Assembly: GCF_005871085.1 (NCBI RefSeq)
Contig: NZ_VAUP01000007.1
Location: forward strand, 56,835 to 120,834
Length of the DNA stretch: 64,000 bases
Direction: 5' to 3'
Source of the DNA: Xanthobacter autotrophicus
GTDB taxonomy: Bacteria > Pseudomonadota > Alphaproteobacteria > Rhizobiales > Xanthobacteraceae
This document shows, piece after piece, positions 27,468-36,697 of the stretch; positions within the stretch are counted from its first letter, which is position 1; every line of letters starts with the position of its first letter. The notes beneath the pieces were generated by a model. It had not been told where the DNA came from. It made no database searches and saw only the letters and a program-made list of their open reading frames with translations. The translations under genes were made by a program, and so were the position numbers.

Positions 27468-28481
27468 ATGAAGACGATCCTGGCGCTACTGGCCGGCGCC
27501 ACCTTTGCGCTTGCCGCAACGGCGGCTTCGGCGCAGACCCTGAAGACGGTGAAGGACCGCGGCGAGCTGGTCTGCGGCGTGTCCAAGGGCCTGCCCGGCT
27601 TCTCGGCTCCCGACGCCTCCGGCAAGTGGACCGGCTTCGACGTGGACGTGTGCCGGGGCCTGGCCGCCGCCATCTTCAACGACCCGAACAAGGTCAAATT
27701 CGTGCCGCTGTCGGCGGACGAGCGTTTCCCCGCCCTCACCAAGGGTGACGTGGACGTGCTCTCGCGCAACTCCACCTGGACCCTGGAGCGCGAGGCCAAG
27801 CTCGGCCTGCTGTTCGCCGCCATCAATTATTATGACGGCCAGGGCTTCCTGGTGCGCGACGCCCGCAAGGTCACGTCCGCCCTTGAGCTGGGCAAGTCCA
27901 AGGTCTGCGTCCAGGCCGGCACCACCGCCGAGGACAATACCAAGGATTATTTCGCCGCCAACGGCATGGCGCTGGAACTCGTCACCCTGCCCACCAGCAC
28001 CGATCTGGTGAAGGCCTATGAAGAGGGCAAGTGCGACACTCTCACCACGGACGTGTCTCAGCTTTATGCCCTGCGCCTGACCATGGCGAAGCCCGGTGAC
28101 CACATCGTGCTGCCTGACGTGATCTCCAAGGAGCCCCTCGGCCCCGTGGTGCGTCAGGGCGACGACCAGTGGTTCAACCTCGTCAAGTGGACCATCTTCG
28201 GCATGATCAATGCCGAGGAGCTGGGTGTGTCCACCGCCACCATCGACGCGGCGCTTGCCTCCAAGAAGCCGGAAGTGCGCCGCCTCGTGGGTACCGACGG
28301 CAATTATGGCGAGCAGCTGGGCGTGACCAATGATTTCGTCGTGCGCATCGTGAAGGCAGTGGGCAATTACGGCGAAAGCTTCGAGCGCAACGTGGGTGCC
28401 GCCTCCAAGCTCGGCATTCCGCGCGGCATCAACCAGCTGTGGAGCATGGGCGGCATCCAGTACGCCCCCCCGGTGCGCTGA
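27468..28481 (+). CDS. General amino acid ABC transporter substrate-binding protein (AapJ/BztA-like), orphan
   Basis: A 337-residue periplasmic binding protein with a signal peptide (1-23, ATAASAQ). Its mature sequence is of the AapJ/BztA type: KTVKDRGELVCGVSKGLPGF, FDVDVCRGLAAAIF, NSTWTLEREAKLGL, VCVQAGTTAEDN and a C-terminal NYGESFERNVG and GINQLW. In aap/bzt operons permease genes follow directly; here none do, since a terminator and an unrelated metallo-hydrolase gene come next. It must use permeases encoded elsewhere or act as an extra receptor. It may be co-transcribed with the upstream L,D-transpeptidase (39-bp gap). Confidence 0.93.
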   Translation: MKTILALLAGATFALAATAASAQTLKTVKDRGELVCGVSKGLPGFSAPDASGKWTGFDVDVCRGLAAAIFNDPNKVKFVPLSADERFPALTKGDVDVLSRNSTWTLEREAKLGLLFAAINYYDGQGFLVRDARKVTSALELGKSKVCVQAGTTAEDNTKDYFAANGMALELVTLPTSTDLVKAYEEGKCDTLTTDVSQLYALRLTMAKPGDHIVLPDVISKEPLGPVVRQGDDQWFNLVKWTIFGMINAEELGVSTATIDAALASKKPEVRRLVGTDGNYGEQLGVTNDFVVRIVKAVGNYGESFERNVGAASKLGIPRGINQLWSMGGIQYAPPVR

Positions 28482-28506
28482 ACCGCGTCCTTTTCCACGC
28501 TCATAA

Positions 28507-28552
28507 CGATGGCCCATGAGCTTGTCTCATGGGCCATTCTCATGGGCCATCG
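28507..28552 (+). promoter_or_regulatory. Three-arm alternating hairpin downstream of the binding-protein gene
   Basis: Arm 1 (28507-28520, CGATGGCCCATGAG) can pair with arm 2 (28526-28537, 12 bp, 5-nt loop) or with arm 3 (28539-28552, all 14 bp, 18-nt loop), since arms 2 and 3 are tandem copies. No T-run follows. Possible roles are 3'-end protection of the mRNA or a REP-like element. Confidence 0.7.
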
Positions 28553-28628
28553 TTCAAGCCCGCGCGGCACGTAAGCGAAGCCCACTTGGCATCGGTCAAC
28601 GACCAAGGCCGATGGCATTGAGGGTTTG

Positions 28629-28664
28629 AAGGGCCGGTCCGTTTCCGCGGGCCGGCCCTTTTCG
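28629..28664 (+). terminator. Strong intrinsic terminator
   Basis: A 10-bp stem (28631-28640 with 28649-28658, one G-U pair) with an 8-nt loop is followed by TTTTCGC. It terminates the L,D-transpeptidase/binding-protein transcript before the Tat-exported hydrolase gene. Confidence 0.85.
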
Positions 28665-28760
28665 CTCGCGGCGATGTGAGAGCGAAATACCGTTGCGGCA
28701 TCGACCTTGCGATACCTCCCGCCTAATCTCCCCTCGTCTTCATGCAGCGAGGAGAGATTG

Positions 28761-29789
28761 ATGACCGAGGTTTCTCGGCGGACGCTTCTGGCCGGAACTG
28801 CGAGTGCCACGGGCGCCATGCTCGCGGGTGCAGGCACACTGGCCGGTGGCCTTGTGGCAGGAAGCACAATGGCAAACGCACAGACTCCTCCGGCCGCGCC
28901 CGCTGCCGCCGCACCGCGGGCCGGACAGGTGCCGAGCGCCTATCGCTACAAGGTGGGCGACGTGGTGGTCACCGCCGTGTCCGACGGCATGCGCACCATT
29001 CCCCTGTCCGACACCTTCGTGCGCAACCAGCCCCGCGACGCGGTGAACGCGGCCCTGAAGGCGGCCTTCCTGCCGGAGAACGAGGTTCCCATCTCCTTCA
29101 CCGTGCTGCTGCTCGACATTGGCGGCAAGCGCGTGCTGGTGGATACCGGAAACGGCGGCAAGCCGGGGCCGGTGGGTCAGGTGCGCTCTACCCTCGCCGG
29201 GATCGGCGTCGATCCGGCCACGGTGGATCACGTCATCATTTCCCACTTCCACCCGGACCACATCAACGGCCTGCTCACCCCAGAAGGCGCGCCGGCCTAC
29301 CCCAATGCGCAGCTGAGCGTGCCCGCGCGCGAGTGGGCGTTCTGGATGGACGAGGGCCAGCTGAGCCGCGCCCCCGATGGGCTGAAGCCCAATTTCCAGA
29401 ATGTGCGCCGCGTGTTCCAGCCGTTCGGCGACAAGGTGGAGCGCTACGCCTGGGACAAGGAACTGGCCCCCGGCCTCACTGCGGTGGGCACGCCCGGCCA
29501 TACGCCGGGGCACACCTCCTTCACGCTGGCTTCCGGCTCCGACGTGCTCTTCATCCAGTCCGACATCACCAACCTGCCGGCCCTGTTCGTGCGCAATCCC
29601 ACATGGCACGCAGTGTTCGACATGGACCCGGTGATGGCGCAGGAGGTGCGACGCAAGACCTATGAGCGGCTTGCCGGCGAGCGCACGCAGGTGGCCGGCT
29701 ATCACTTTCCCTTCCCCGGGGCGGCGCATCTGGAAAAGGACGGCGAGGGCTTTCGCTACATCCCGGTCTACTGGCGCCCGGTGCTGTGA
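28761..29789 (+). CDS. Tat-exported metallo-beta-lactamase-fold hydrolase
   Basis: A 342-residue protein. A Tat signal is at the N-terminus (SRRTLLAG, then a weakly hydrophobic Gly/Ala-rich stretch, with a probable cleavage site near ANAQ). The MBL domain has HFHPDHINGL as the metal site, later His in GHTPGHTSFTL, Asp in IQSDI and His in YHFPFPG near the C-terminus. The layout resembles the methyl parathion hydrolase/quorum-quenching-lactonase-like group, but the substrate cannot be assigned. GAGGAGAG precedes the ATG at 28761. It is probably monocistronic after the upstream terminator. Confidence 0.9.
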   Translation: MTEVSRRTLLAGTASATGAMLAGAGTLAGGLVAGSTMANAQTPPAAPAAAAPRAGQVPSAYRYKVGDVVVTAVSDGMRTIPLSDTFVRNQPRDAVNAALKAAFLPENEVPISFTVLLLDIGGKRVLVDTGNGGKPGPVGQVRSTLAGIGVDPATVDHVIISHFHPDHINGLLTPEGAPAYPNAQLSVPAREWAFWMDEGQLSRAPDGLKPNFQNVRRVFQPFGDKVERYAWDKELAPGLTAVGTPGHTPGHTSFTLASGSDVLFIQSDITNLPALFVRNPTWHAVFDMDPVMAQEVRRKTYERLAGERTQVAGYHFPFPGAAHLEKDGEGFRYIPVYWRPVL

Positions 29790-29821
29790 GCCGGCCGGGC
29801 TCTTAGCGTGGGGCTTCCGCC

Positions 29822-30148
29822 TCAGGCCGGCGGGGCCGCCACCTCGGCGCCGATCCAGCTCAGATAGGCGGCAAGCCCGCCCTCCACCGGCAGCACCAGG
29901 ATGGCCGGAACCTCGTAAGGATGGCGGGCGCGCACCGCCTCCATCACATCGCTCGCGCGGGCGGCGGTGGTCTTCAGGATCATCACCACCTCGTCCGCGC
30001 GCTCGACCTGCCCCTCCCAGCGGTAGATGGAGACCATGCCGGGCAGGATGTTGGCGCAGGCGACGAGCCCCTCCGCCACCAGGGCGCGGGCCACGTTTTC
30101 GGCCGATTCCAGCGAGGGGAGGGTGGTGTAGACGAGGCGCGGCTGCAT
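29822..30148 (-). CDS. cutA: Divalent cation tolerance protein CutA
   Basis: A 108-residue CutA1-family protein, a trimeric ferredoxin-like fold. The characteristic sequence is complete: LVYTTLPSLESAENVARALV, LVACANILPGMVSIYRWEG, EVVMILKTTAAR, HPYEVPAILVLPV and a C-terminal YLSWIGAEV. CutA was named for copper tolerance in E. coli, but its biochemical role remains unclear. The ATG at 30148 gives the usual length. It is convergent with the upstream metallo-hydrolase gene. Confidence 0.93.
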   Translation of the reverse strand: MQPRLVYTTLPSLESAENVARALVAEGLVACANILPGMVSIYRWEGQVERADEVVMILKTTAARASDVMEAVRARHPYEVPAILVLPVEGGLAAYLSWIGAEVAAPPA

Positions 30149-30416
30149 GGGTCTTCTCCCTGTCCGGGGGATCTTCCATAGCCGATGCTCGGCCCCCGGC
30201 GAAGGTGACCGGCCGGGCACGGCCTGGAACTCTCTCTTGCAAGCGGGGGAGGGAGCCGAATCGTGCGGGATGGAAAGGGACCATGGCTCCAGTCCCATCT
30301 GAGACACCCCGCCGGTGCCGATACCTCGACAGATGGTGGCGGGGCCGCTAGACCTCAAACCCCATTCCCCGCGTGCCCGGCGCTTAGCGCCGGATGCGGA
30401 CCAGGCCGCCGCACCG

Positions 30417-31199
30417 ATGAGCGACTCTCCCCGCTTCTTCAACAAGATCGCCTTCGTTGCCAGCCAGACGCCCGAGGCGGAATCTGCGCGGGAACGCCTG
30501 ATGACGCGCTATGGCGCGGTGGCGCCGGAGGATGCGGACATCGTCGTCGCCCTCGGCGGCGATGGCCTCATGCTTCAGACCCTGCACCGCTTCCGCGACA
30601 GCGGACTGCCCATCTACGGCATGCATCGCGGCTCGGTGGGCTTCCTCATGAACACCTTCCGGGAAGAGGGGCTGGTGGAACGACTGGCGGCGGCGCTTCC
30701 CGTCACCATCCATCCCCTGCTCATGGAGGCGGTGGATGCCAGCGGCGTGCGCCACCGCGCGCCCGCCTTCAACGAAGTGTCGCTGCTGCGCCAGACCTAC
30801 CAGGCGGCGAAGCTGCGCATCTCCATCGACGGCCGGGTGCGGCTGGAGGAATTGATCTGCGACGGCGTCATCGTGGCGACGCCGGCCGGCTCCACCGCCT
30901 ACAACCTCTCCGCCCACGGGCCGATCCTGCCTTTGGGCACTGCGCTGCTGGCGCTGACGCCCATCTCGCCGTTCCGCCCCCGCCGCTGGCGCGGGGCGCT
31001 GGTGCCGGACAAGGCGCGCATCGACATCGCCGTGATGGAGGCCGACAAGCGCCCGGTCAGCGCGGCGGCGGACCATTTCGAGGTGCGCGACATCATCGCC
31101 GTGTCGGCGCGTCTCGACGCCACGTCGTCCATCGACATGCTGTTCGATCCGGACCACGGGCTCGAGGAGCGTATCCTGCGCGAGCAATTCGTGTATTAG
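30417..31199 (+). CDS. nadK: NAD kinase
   Basis: A 260-residue ATP-NAD kinase that makes NADP. The diacylglycerol-kinase-like GGDG motif is in [11 protein letters not shown]. The NAD-binding region includes [19 protein letters not shown] and PFRPRRWRG, followed by the C-terminal beta-sandwich. The length matches the short alphaproteobacterial NadK form. The start ATG at 30417 is chosen because the protein then begins [16 protein letters not shown], typical for the family; upstream frame is non-conserved. Confidence 0.93.
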   Translation: MSDSPRFFNKIAFVASQTPEAESARERLMTRYGAVAPEDADIVVALGGDGLMLQTLHRFRDSGLPIYGMHRGSVGFLMNTFREEGLVERLAAALPVTIHPLLMEAVDASGVRHRAPAFNEVSLLRQTYQAAKLRISIDGRVRLEELICDGVIVATPAGSTAYNLSAHGPILPLGTALLALTPISPFRPRRWRGALVPDKARIDIAVMEADKRPVSAAADHFEVRDIIAVSARLDATSSIDMLFDPDHGLEERILREQFVY

Positions 31200-31289
31200 A
31201 GGCGGCCGGACGGAAGGGATGCCGTCCGGATTTGTCGAGCGCTGCCGCGCGCTCGCGTCGAAAAAGGGCATAACGGCTTCCAGCGCTCC

Positions 31290-32708
31290 ATGGTCTTCTC
31301 TTCAGTCACCTTCCTCTTCTATTTCCTGCCGGCGTTTCTGCTGTGCTACTTCGCGACGCCGGGCGTCCGGGCGAAGAACCTCGTCCTGCTGGCCTTCTCG
31401 CTGGTCTTCTATGCCTGGGGCGGCCTTGCCAACGTGGCGGTGCTGGCGGTGTCCATCGTCGGCAACTACCTGTTCGCCCTCTTCATCGACAAGCGCAGCG
31501 AACGCTGGCGGCTGCGGGCGCTGGGGCTCGCGGTGGCGGCCAACCTTGGCGGCCTCATCGCCTTCAAATATGCTGGCTTCCTGGCGGAGAACCTGAACGT
31601 CCTGCTCGATCCGCTCGGGGTCGCGCTGCCGGTGGTCCATCCGGCGCTGCCGCTGGGCATCTCCTTCTTCACCTTCCACGCCATCTCCTACCTCGTGGAC
31701 GTCTACCGGCGGAAAGCCGCGGCCAACGGGCGGTTCGAGGAGATCGCGGTCTACATCACCATGTTCCCGCAACTGGTGGCGGGACCCATCGTGCGCTACT
31801 CCACCATCGAGCGGCGGATCCACACGCGGCGCACCACGCTCGGGAGGGTGTCGGCGGGCCTGCGCATCTTCATCATCGGCCTGTCGTGGAAGGTGCTGAT
31901 CGCCGACGAGGTGGCGCCCGTGGTCGCCGCCGTGTTCGATAACACGCCCCATCCCAATCTCGGCGAGGCGTGGCTGGGTCTCACCGCCTATGCGTTGCAG
32001 ATCTATTTCGACTTCGGCGGCTATTCCAACATGGCCATCGGCCTTGCCATCGCCATGGGGCTGAAGTTCCCGCGCAACTTCAACCTGCCCTATGGCGCGC
32101 GCTCCATCAGCGACTTCTGGCGGCGCTGGCACATGAGCCTGTCCAACTGGTTCCGCGATTATGTGTACATCCCTCTCGGTGGTAACCGGGCCGGGCATGC
32201 GCACACGGCGGTGAACCTGTGGACCGTGTTCCTGCTCTGCGGCCTGTGGCACGGGGCAAGCTGGACCTTCGTGATCTGGGGCATCCACCACGGCACCTTC
32301 CTGGTGCTGGAGCGCACCCGCTTCGGTGCCGCGCTGAAGGCGGCGCCCCGGCTGCTGTCCCACGCCTATGTGCTGCTGGTGGTGCTGTCAGGCTGGGTCT
32401 GGTTCCGCGCCAACAGCCTGCCCGACGCCATGGAACTGTTCGAGGGCCTCATCGGCCTCAACGGAGCGGGACCGCTCGCCGCCCACCTCCAGGTCACGCT
32501 GAAGACCGTGACCATGGTGATCATGGTGCTGGCCTGGCCGCTCGCCATGTTCGGCCTGCCGCGCCCCGGCGCACGGGCGCTCAGCCCCCGGCTGCGGCTT
32601 GCCCTGTTCGGCACGGTGGATACGCTGGTGGTGTGGGCGCTGTTCGCCCTGTGCGTGCTTTCGGTGGGCGCGGCGACCTACTCGCCCTTCCTCTATTTCC
32701 GCTTCTAG
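31290..32708 (+). CDS. MBOAT-family O-acyltransferase (AlgI-like)
   Basis: A 472-residue polytopic membrane protein of the membrane-bound O-acyltransferase family. It starts MVFSSVTFLFYFLPAFLL, as AlgI-type proteins do. It contains FWRRWHMSLSNWFRDYVYIPLGG and the catalytic-His region CGLWHGASWTFVIWGIHHG. These proteins pass acyl groups across the inner membrane to acetylate exported polysaccharide or peptidoglycan, working with a periplasmic SGNH/AlgJ/AlgX-type partner. That partner is encoded 14 bp downstream. No polysaccharide synthase genes are adjacent, so the modified polymer is unknown. Confidence 0.92.
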   Translation: MVFSSVTFLFYFLPAFLLCYFATPGVRAKNLVLLAFSLVFYAWGGLANVAVLAVSIVGNYLFALFIDKRSERWRLRALGLAVAANLGGLIAFKYAGFLAENLNVLLDPLGVALPVVHPALPLGISFFTFHAISYLVDVYRRKAAANGRFEEIAVYITMFPQLVAGPIVRYSTIERRIHTRRTTLGRVSAGLRIFIIGLSWKVLIADEVAPVVAAVFDNTPHPNLGEAWLGLTAYALQIYFDFGGYSNMAIGLAIAMGLKFPRNFNLPYGARSISDFWRRWHMSLSNWFRDYVYIPLGGNRAGHAHTAVNLWTVFLLCGLWHGASWTFVIWGIHHGTFLVLERTRFGAALKAAPRLLSHAYVLLVVLSGWVWFRANSLPDAMELFEGLIGLNGAGPLAAHLQVTLKTVTMVIMVLAWPLAMFGLPRPGARALSPRLRLALFGTVDTLVVWALFALCVLSVGAATYSPFLYFRF

Positions 32709-32722
32709 ACGGGGGACGAACG

Positions 32723-33937
32723 ATGCCGCTCATCATGTCCTTCCGCCGCTGGTGGGCCGCCATATTCGTGGCCATCCTGCTGCTGCCGGCTCTTGGCCAT
32801 TTCCTGCCGGATGCGCCTGCACCCATGCGCACGGTGCTGGCGCCGGAGGCGCGCTGGTGGGAGGACGCCGCGCGCCGCCTCGACCCCTGGATCAACAACA
32901 CCTTCGGCTTCCGCGGTGCGGTGCTGGCGGCGCACCGCTCGTACGTGCGTTTCATCGGCGACAGCCAGAGCCGGCTGGTGCTGAAGGGCGAGCATGGCGC
33001 CCTCTACCTCAACAGCGAGAAGGCGGTGGAGCAGTCCATCGGCCAGGTGGTGCGGCCGGAGGAAGTGGCGCACTTCCTCGCCTTCGCCCAGCGCATGAAT
33101 GCCTATATGACCGCCCAAGGCGGGCGTTTCGTGGTGGTCGTGGCACCCAACGGGCAGACCGCCAATTTCGAGCTCTTGCCCGCCTATGCCCGCCAGCTGA
33201 AGAAGAGCCCCACCGAATTCGATCTCGTCGCGCAGGGCCTCAAGGCCGAAGGCGTCGCCTTCGCGGACGTGCGCCCGCTATTCACCGAGGCCAAGAAGAC
33301 AGGGCCGGTCCACTGGCTGTATGACACCCACTGGAACCGGCGCGGCGCCCTCATCGCCTTCAACGCGACCATGGTGGCGGCGGGTCGTCCCGACCTCCAG
33401 ATCAGCGCCGACGATGCCCTGGGGCCGCCGGAGCCCACCATGAAGGGCGATCTGGCGCGCATGGGCGGCATCACGCCCGCGCGGCCCGACGTGGATTATC
33501 CGCCGAAGGGGCCGACCCTCGACCAGCCCGGCCAGGTCGAGATGCCCGGCGTGATGCAGCCGGTGGGCATGACGGACCCATTCGAATCCTACGCCTATTC
33601 CACCGGCCATGCGGGGCCGCGCATCCTGGTGATCGGCGATTCCTTCACCCAGGGCTTCTGGCGCGGCTGGCTTGCCTATCGCGCCTCGGCCTATGGCTGG
33701 ACCCACCACCGCTATTGCCGCTTCGACATGGGGGCGGTGGAGCGCTTCAAGCCCGACATCCTCATCTATGCTCCCACGGAGCGCGCCATGCAGTGCAAGG
33801 GCGAGCCCTTTGTCGCGCAGGATGGGCCCGGGCAGGGCGGACAGGGGCAGGGAACACCGGGCAACGCAGCACCGGGCAACGCAACACCGGGCAACGCAGC
33901 CCCGACCAACGCAACCCCGACCAAGGGCGGGGGCTGA
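32723..33937 (+). CDS. AlgX/AlgJ-like SGNH hydrolase-type acetyltransferase
   Basis: A 404-residue protein anchored or exported by an N-terminal hydrophobic segment (about 11-28, AAIFVAILLLPALGHF). The SGNH-like AlgX/AlgJ domain has the Asp-His pair in YDTHWNRRGALIAF and the nucleophile region VIGDSFTQGFWRGW (Ser after GD). In alginate-type systems these proteins accept the acyl group from the MBOAT partner and place it on the polymer. It is 14 bp downstream of the MBOAT gene. The C-terminus is a low-complexity Gly/Gln/Asn/Pro tail produced by a 15-bp minisatellite. Confidence 0.88.
   Translation: MPLIMSFRRWWAAIFVAILLLPALGHFLPDAPAPMRTVLAPEARWWEDAARRLDPWINNTFGFRGAVLAAHRSYVRFIGDSQSRLVLKGEHGALYLNSEKAVEQSIGQVVRPEEVAHFLAFAQRMNAYMTAQGGRFVVVVAPNGQTANFELLPAYARQLKKSPTEFDLVAQGLKAEGVAFADVRPLFTEAKKTGPVHWLYDTHWNRRGALIAFNATMVAAGRPDLQISADDALGPPEPTMKGDLARMGGITPARPDVDYPPKGPTLDQPGQVEMPGVMQPVGMTDPFESYAYSTGHAGPRILVIGDSFTQGFWRGWLAYRASAYGWTHHRYCRFDMGAVERFKPDILIYAPTERAMQCKGEPFVAQDGPGQGGQGQGTPGNAAPGNATPGNAAPTNATPTKGGG
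33857..33916 (+). repeat. Four 15-bp coding repeats in the C-terminal tail of the AlgX-like gene
   Basis: The unit CCGGGCAACGCAGCA (Pro-Gly-Asn-Ala-Ala) begins at 33857, 33872, 33887 and 33902, with the last unit diverged and a partial fifth. It lies just before the stop codon. Confidence 0.9.
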
Positions 33938-33970
33938 TCCGCTCGCCGCGCAGTTTTCGTGGCGGCGGCG

Positions 33971-34609
33971 TTACGCCACCGGGGTGCGTGCCTTCATATC
34001 CATGCCGCCGCCGGGCGGGCGCTCCCGCTCGATCAGGCGGTCCACCGGCGCGTAGTCGAGATAGCCGCAGCGAGCGATCACCTTGAGCGCGGCGATATCC
34101 ACCCGCCCGTCGATGATGGCGGCGTCGTCGATGTAAACCCCCACCACCTCGCCGATGATCATGTAGGCGTCGGCCTGCACGCCATTGCGGCCGCGTGGGC
34201 GGAAGGTCTCCACATAGACGCATTCGAGCGCGCAGGGCGCGGCGGCGACCCGAGGCGGCTTCACGAGGCGCGACGGCGCGCGGGCAATCTCCGCGGTGTC
34301 GAACTCGCTGACGTTGCGGGGCACGGGGGAGGAGGTGAGGTTGACCTTGTCCACCAGGTCGAGGGTGGCGAGGTTGCACACGAACTCGCCGGTGGCCTCG
34401 ATGTTGGCGAGGCTGTCCTTGGCGCCCTGCGAGGAGAACATGACGAGGGCGGGCACCTCGGAGATCATGTTGAAGAAGGAATAGGGGGCAAGGTTCGCCA
34501 CCCCGTCCGGGGTGAGTGAGGAGATCCAGCCGATGGGGCGGGGGGCGACGATGGCCTTCAGCGGCGCGTGGGGCAGGCCGTGGTTGCGCTTGGCGGGCTC
34601 GTAGAACAT
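33971..34609 (-). CDS. Flavin reductase-like FMN-binding protein (DIM6/NTAB family)
   Basis: A 212-residue split-barrel flavoprotein. Family features are visible: MFYEPAKRNHGLPHAPLK, IVAPRPIGWISSLTPDGVANLAPYSFFNMIS at the flavin site (shown in the region of residues 20-50), KDSLANIEATGEFVCNL and a C-terminal GYLDYAPVD. It resembles the conserved hypothetical flavin-reductase-like proteins next to cell-envelope genes in many alphaproteobacteria. The specific reaction is unknown. It is convergent with the AlgX-like gene, 33 bp away. Confidence 0.88.
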   Translation of the reverse strand: MFYEPAKRNHGLPHAPLKAIVAPRPIGWISSLTPDGVANLAPYSFFNMISEVPALVMFSSQGAKDSLANIEATGEFVCNLATLDLVDKVNLTSSPVPRNVSEFDTAEIARAPSRLVKPPRVAAAPCALECVYVETFRPRGRNGVQADAYMIIGEVVGVYIDDAAIIDGRVDIAALKVIARCGYLDYAPVDRLIERERPPGGGMDMKARTPVA

Positions 34610-34790
34610 CGCAGGGCTTTCGTATGGCGCGGGTCGACCGGACGGCTGGGCATCCGGTCGGGTAACGCGTCCTGGGTCTCGACCTGACGGGGCGGTCGGG
34701 ATGGTCCGCCTCGGGGGTCAGCATAATGCGGCGTTCGCCATCGCGCAGCGCCCCGGGGCGCACCGCGGCTTTCACGATCGCCGGGTGATC

Positions 34791-35897
34791 TCAGGCGCCG
34801 AGCGCCACCATGGCCGTCTGGATGTCCGCAAGCCCGCGCTCGGCGGCCTCAGCGCCGGCGGCGATGGCCTCCTTGGCCCGCTGGAACTCGAACAGGCCGA
34901 TCTTGCCGAGCTTCGGCGAAAGCATGATGTCCGGGGGATCGCCGGCGAGCCGCGAGCGGGCGATGCGGTCCTGGGTGATGTTGAAGGCGTCAATCATCAC
35001 GGTGGAGAGCCCACGCGGGCCGTCGCTGGCCTGGCCGCCATGGCCGGCGAAGAACTGCCGCCGGAGCCGTTCCGGGCTCAGCATGGCGGCGATGCCCTCC
35101 TTCTTTCCCCCGAGGGCGGCCTCGGCCACACGCTCCACCACGCCGCCATGGTCCTGGATGACGGTGCCGCGACCGAACACGTCGGCGTTGAGGTTCACTG
35201 CGATGACCAGCCGCGCGCCCATGGCGCGGGCGGCGGAGACCGGAACGGGATTGACCAGCGCCCCGTCCATCAGCCAGCGCCCGCCCACCTTCACGGGCGT
35301 GAAGATGCCCGGCAGCGCATAGGAGGCGCGGATCGCCTCCACGAAATCGCCGCGGGTCAGCCAGATCTCGTGGCCGGTGCCAAGCTCTGTGGCGATGGCG
35401 GCGAACACGACCGGCAGGTCCTCGATGGACACATGGCCCACATTCCTGCGCATCAGCTCCACCAGCCGCCGGCCGCCGATGAGGCCCGCCCCGCCCAGAG
35501 CAAAATCCAGCAATCCCAGGACGTTGCGCTTGTTGAGGCTGAGCGCCCACTCCTCCAGCGTGTCGAGCTTGCCAGCGGCGGCGATGCCACCCACCACCGC
35601 TCCAATGGAGGTGCCAGCCACCACAGAGGGGTGGATGCCCGCTTTCATGAGCACCTTGAGCACGCCGATATGGGCAAAGCCTCGCGCCGCGCCACCGCCG
35701 AGGGCAAGGCCGATGGCGGGCCGTCCTCGATCGCCGTCGCGTGCGGGCTGGTGGGCCGGTGCGCCGAGATCAGGGGGGGTGCCATCGTCTTCCGTGCCCG
35801 GCCGCCCTGGCGCGTTGCGCGCGGGGGGCAGGGCTTCCGGGGCAGCCGTTTCCGGGGCTGCCGCCGGGCTGGAGCGCCAATGGAGGGACTCGAACAT
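34791..35897 (-). CDS. Patatin-like phospholipase (RssA-type)
   Basis: A 368-residue protein with an N-terminal ~60-residue disordered Pro/Ala-rich segment. A patatin domain (about 60-260) follows: oxyanion-hole GLALGGGAARGFAHIGVL, nucleophile GTSIG and catalytic Asp in LMDGALVNPVP. A C-terminal region (about 260-368) is typical of the RssA/NTE-like bacterial group. It is probably a cytoplasmic or membrane-associated lysophospholipase. The ATG at 35897 is preceded by AGGAGG 5 nt upstream, which decides the start. Confidence 0.9.
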   Translation of the reverse strand: MFESLHWRSSPAAAPETAAPEALPPARNAPGRPGTEDDGTPPDLGAPAHQPARDGDRGRPAIGLALGGGAARGFAHIGVLKVLMKAGIHPSVVAGTSIGAVVGGIAAAGKLDTLEEWALSLNKRNVLGLLDFALGGAGLIGGRRLVELMRRNVGHVSIEDLPVVFAAIATELGTGHEIWLTRGDFVEAIRASYALPGIFTPVKVGGRWLMDGALVNPVPVSAARAMGARLVIAVNLNADVFGRGTVIQDHGGVVERVAEAALGGKKEGIAAMLSPERLRRQFFAGHGGQASDGPRGLSTVMIDAFNITQDRIARSRLAGDPPDIMLSPKLGKIGLFEFQRAKEAIAAGAEAAERGLADIQTAMVALGA

Positions 35898-36190
35898 GCG
35901 CGCCTCCTGGAGCCGTATCCGATCGGGCGATCGGACCGGACGCATTCCGCGCCGCCGCGACGGCGCCTTGCGGGCGCCGGACCCGCCTGGTCTTCCAACC
36001 CTGGCGAACGTCCGGTGTCCCGGCTTGCGAAAGCGAACGCTGATCGATCAGCCTGCACTGCAGCCGGACCGACCCGTGCGTTCGCGTTGCCCCCCGAAAG
36101 TCCCCGATCCCACGCCATTCCCGGCGCAGACTCAGCATGCCTGAAGTTTATTTATGTCCGGTGTCGGAAGCGTGGCCTGATTTTACCGCT

Positions 36191-36682
36191 TCAGTGGTCG
36201 TGGCCGTCCTTGCCGTAGACGGCGGCAGGATCGAAGCGTGGCGCATCGCCGGTGAAGGCGAGCCGCACTTCGGCGGAGGGCGCCGCGCCGAGCGGTACTG
36301 TGCGGTAGAAACAGGAGCGCCGGCCGGTGTGGCAGGCGGCGCCCGTGCCGCCCATCTCCACCTGGATCACCACCGCGTCCTGGTCGCAGTCGATGCGCAT
36401 CTCCCGCACCTTCTGGGTGTGGCCGGAGGTCTCGCCCTTCTTCCAGAGCTTGCCGCGCGAGCGGCTGAAATAATGGGCCTCGCCGGTCTCCATGGTGAGG
36501 GCGAGAGCCTGCGCATTCATGTGGGCGAGCATCAGCACCTCGCCGGTCGTGGCATCCACCGCTACGCAGGTGATGAGGCCGTTGGCGTCGAAGCGGGGGG
36601 AGAGGATGGTGTCCTCCTCCAGCGCCGCGCCCTTGCCGGGGGCGGGGAACGCGGTCTCGGGGCGGATCGTCTCGGAGCTCAT
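36191..36682 (-). CDS. hisI: Phosphoribosyl-AMP cyclohydrolase
   Basis: A 163-residue enzyme for the third step of histidine biosynthesis, hydrolysing PR-AMP. It is the monofunctional form, without the HisE domain. Signature sequences are complete: [40 protein letters not shown], the metal-binding DCDQDAVV and [11 protein letters not shown]. The C-terminus ends in DGHDH, a possible extra metal-binding tail. It is the next gene after folE on the same strand; a terminator-like stem at 36698-36731 separates them. Confidence 0.95.
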   Translation of the reverse strand: MSSETIRPETAFPAPGKGAALEEDTILSPRFDANGLITCVAVDATTGEVLMLAHMNAQALALTMETGEAHYFSRSRGKLWKKGETSGHTQKVREMRIDCDQDAVVIQVEMGGTGAACHTGRRSCFYRTVPLGAAPSAEVRLAFTGDAPRFDPAAVYGKDGHDH

Positions 36683-36697
36683 GGTCTCTCACTGAAC

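Noticed and set aside
33938..33970. Terminator between the AlgX-like and flavin-reductase-like genes
   Set aside because: The 33-bp convergent gap has no stem followed by a T-run.
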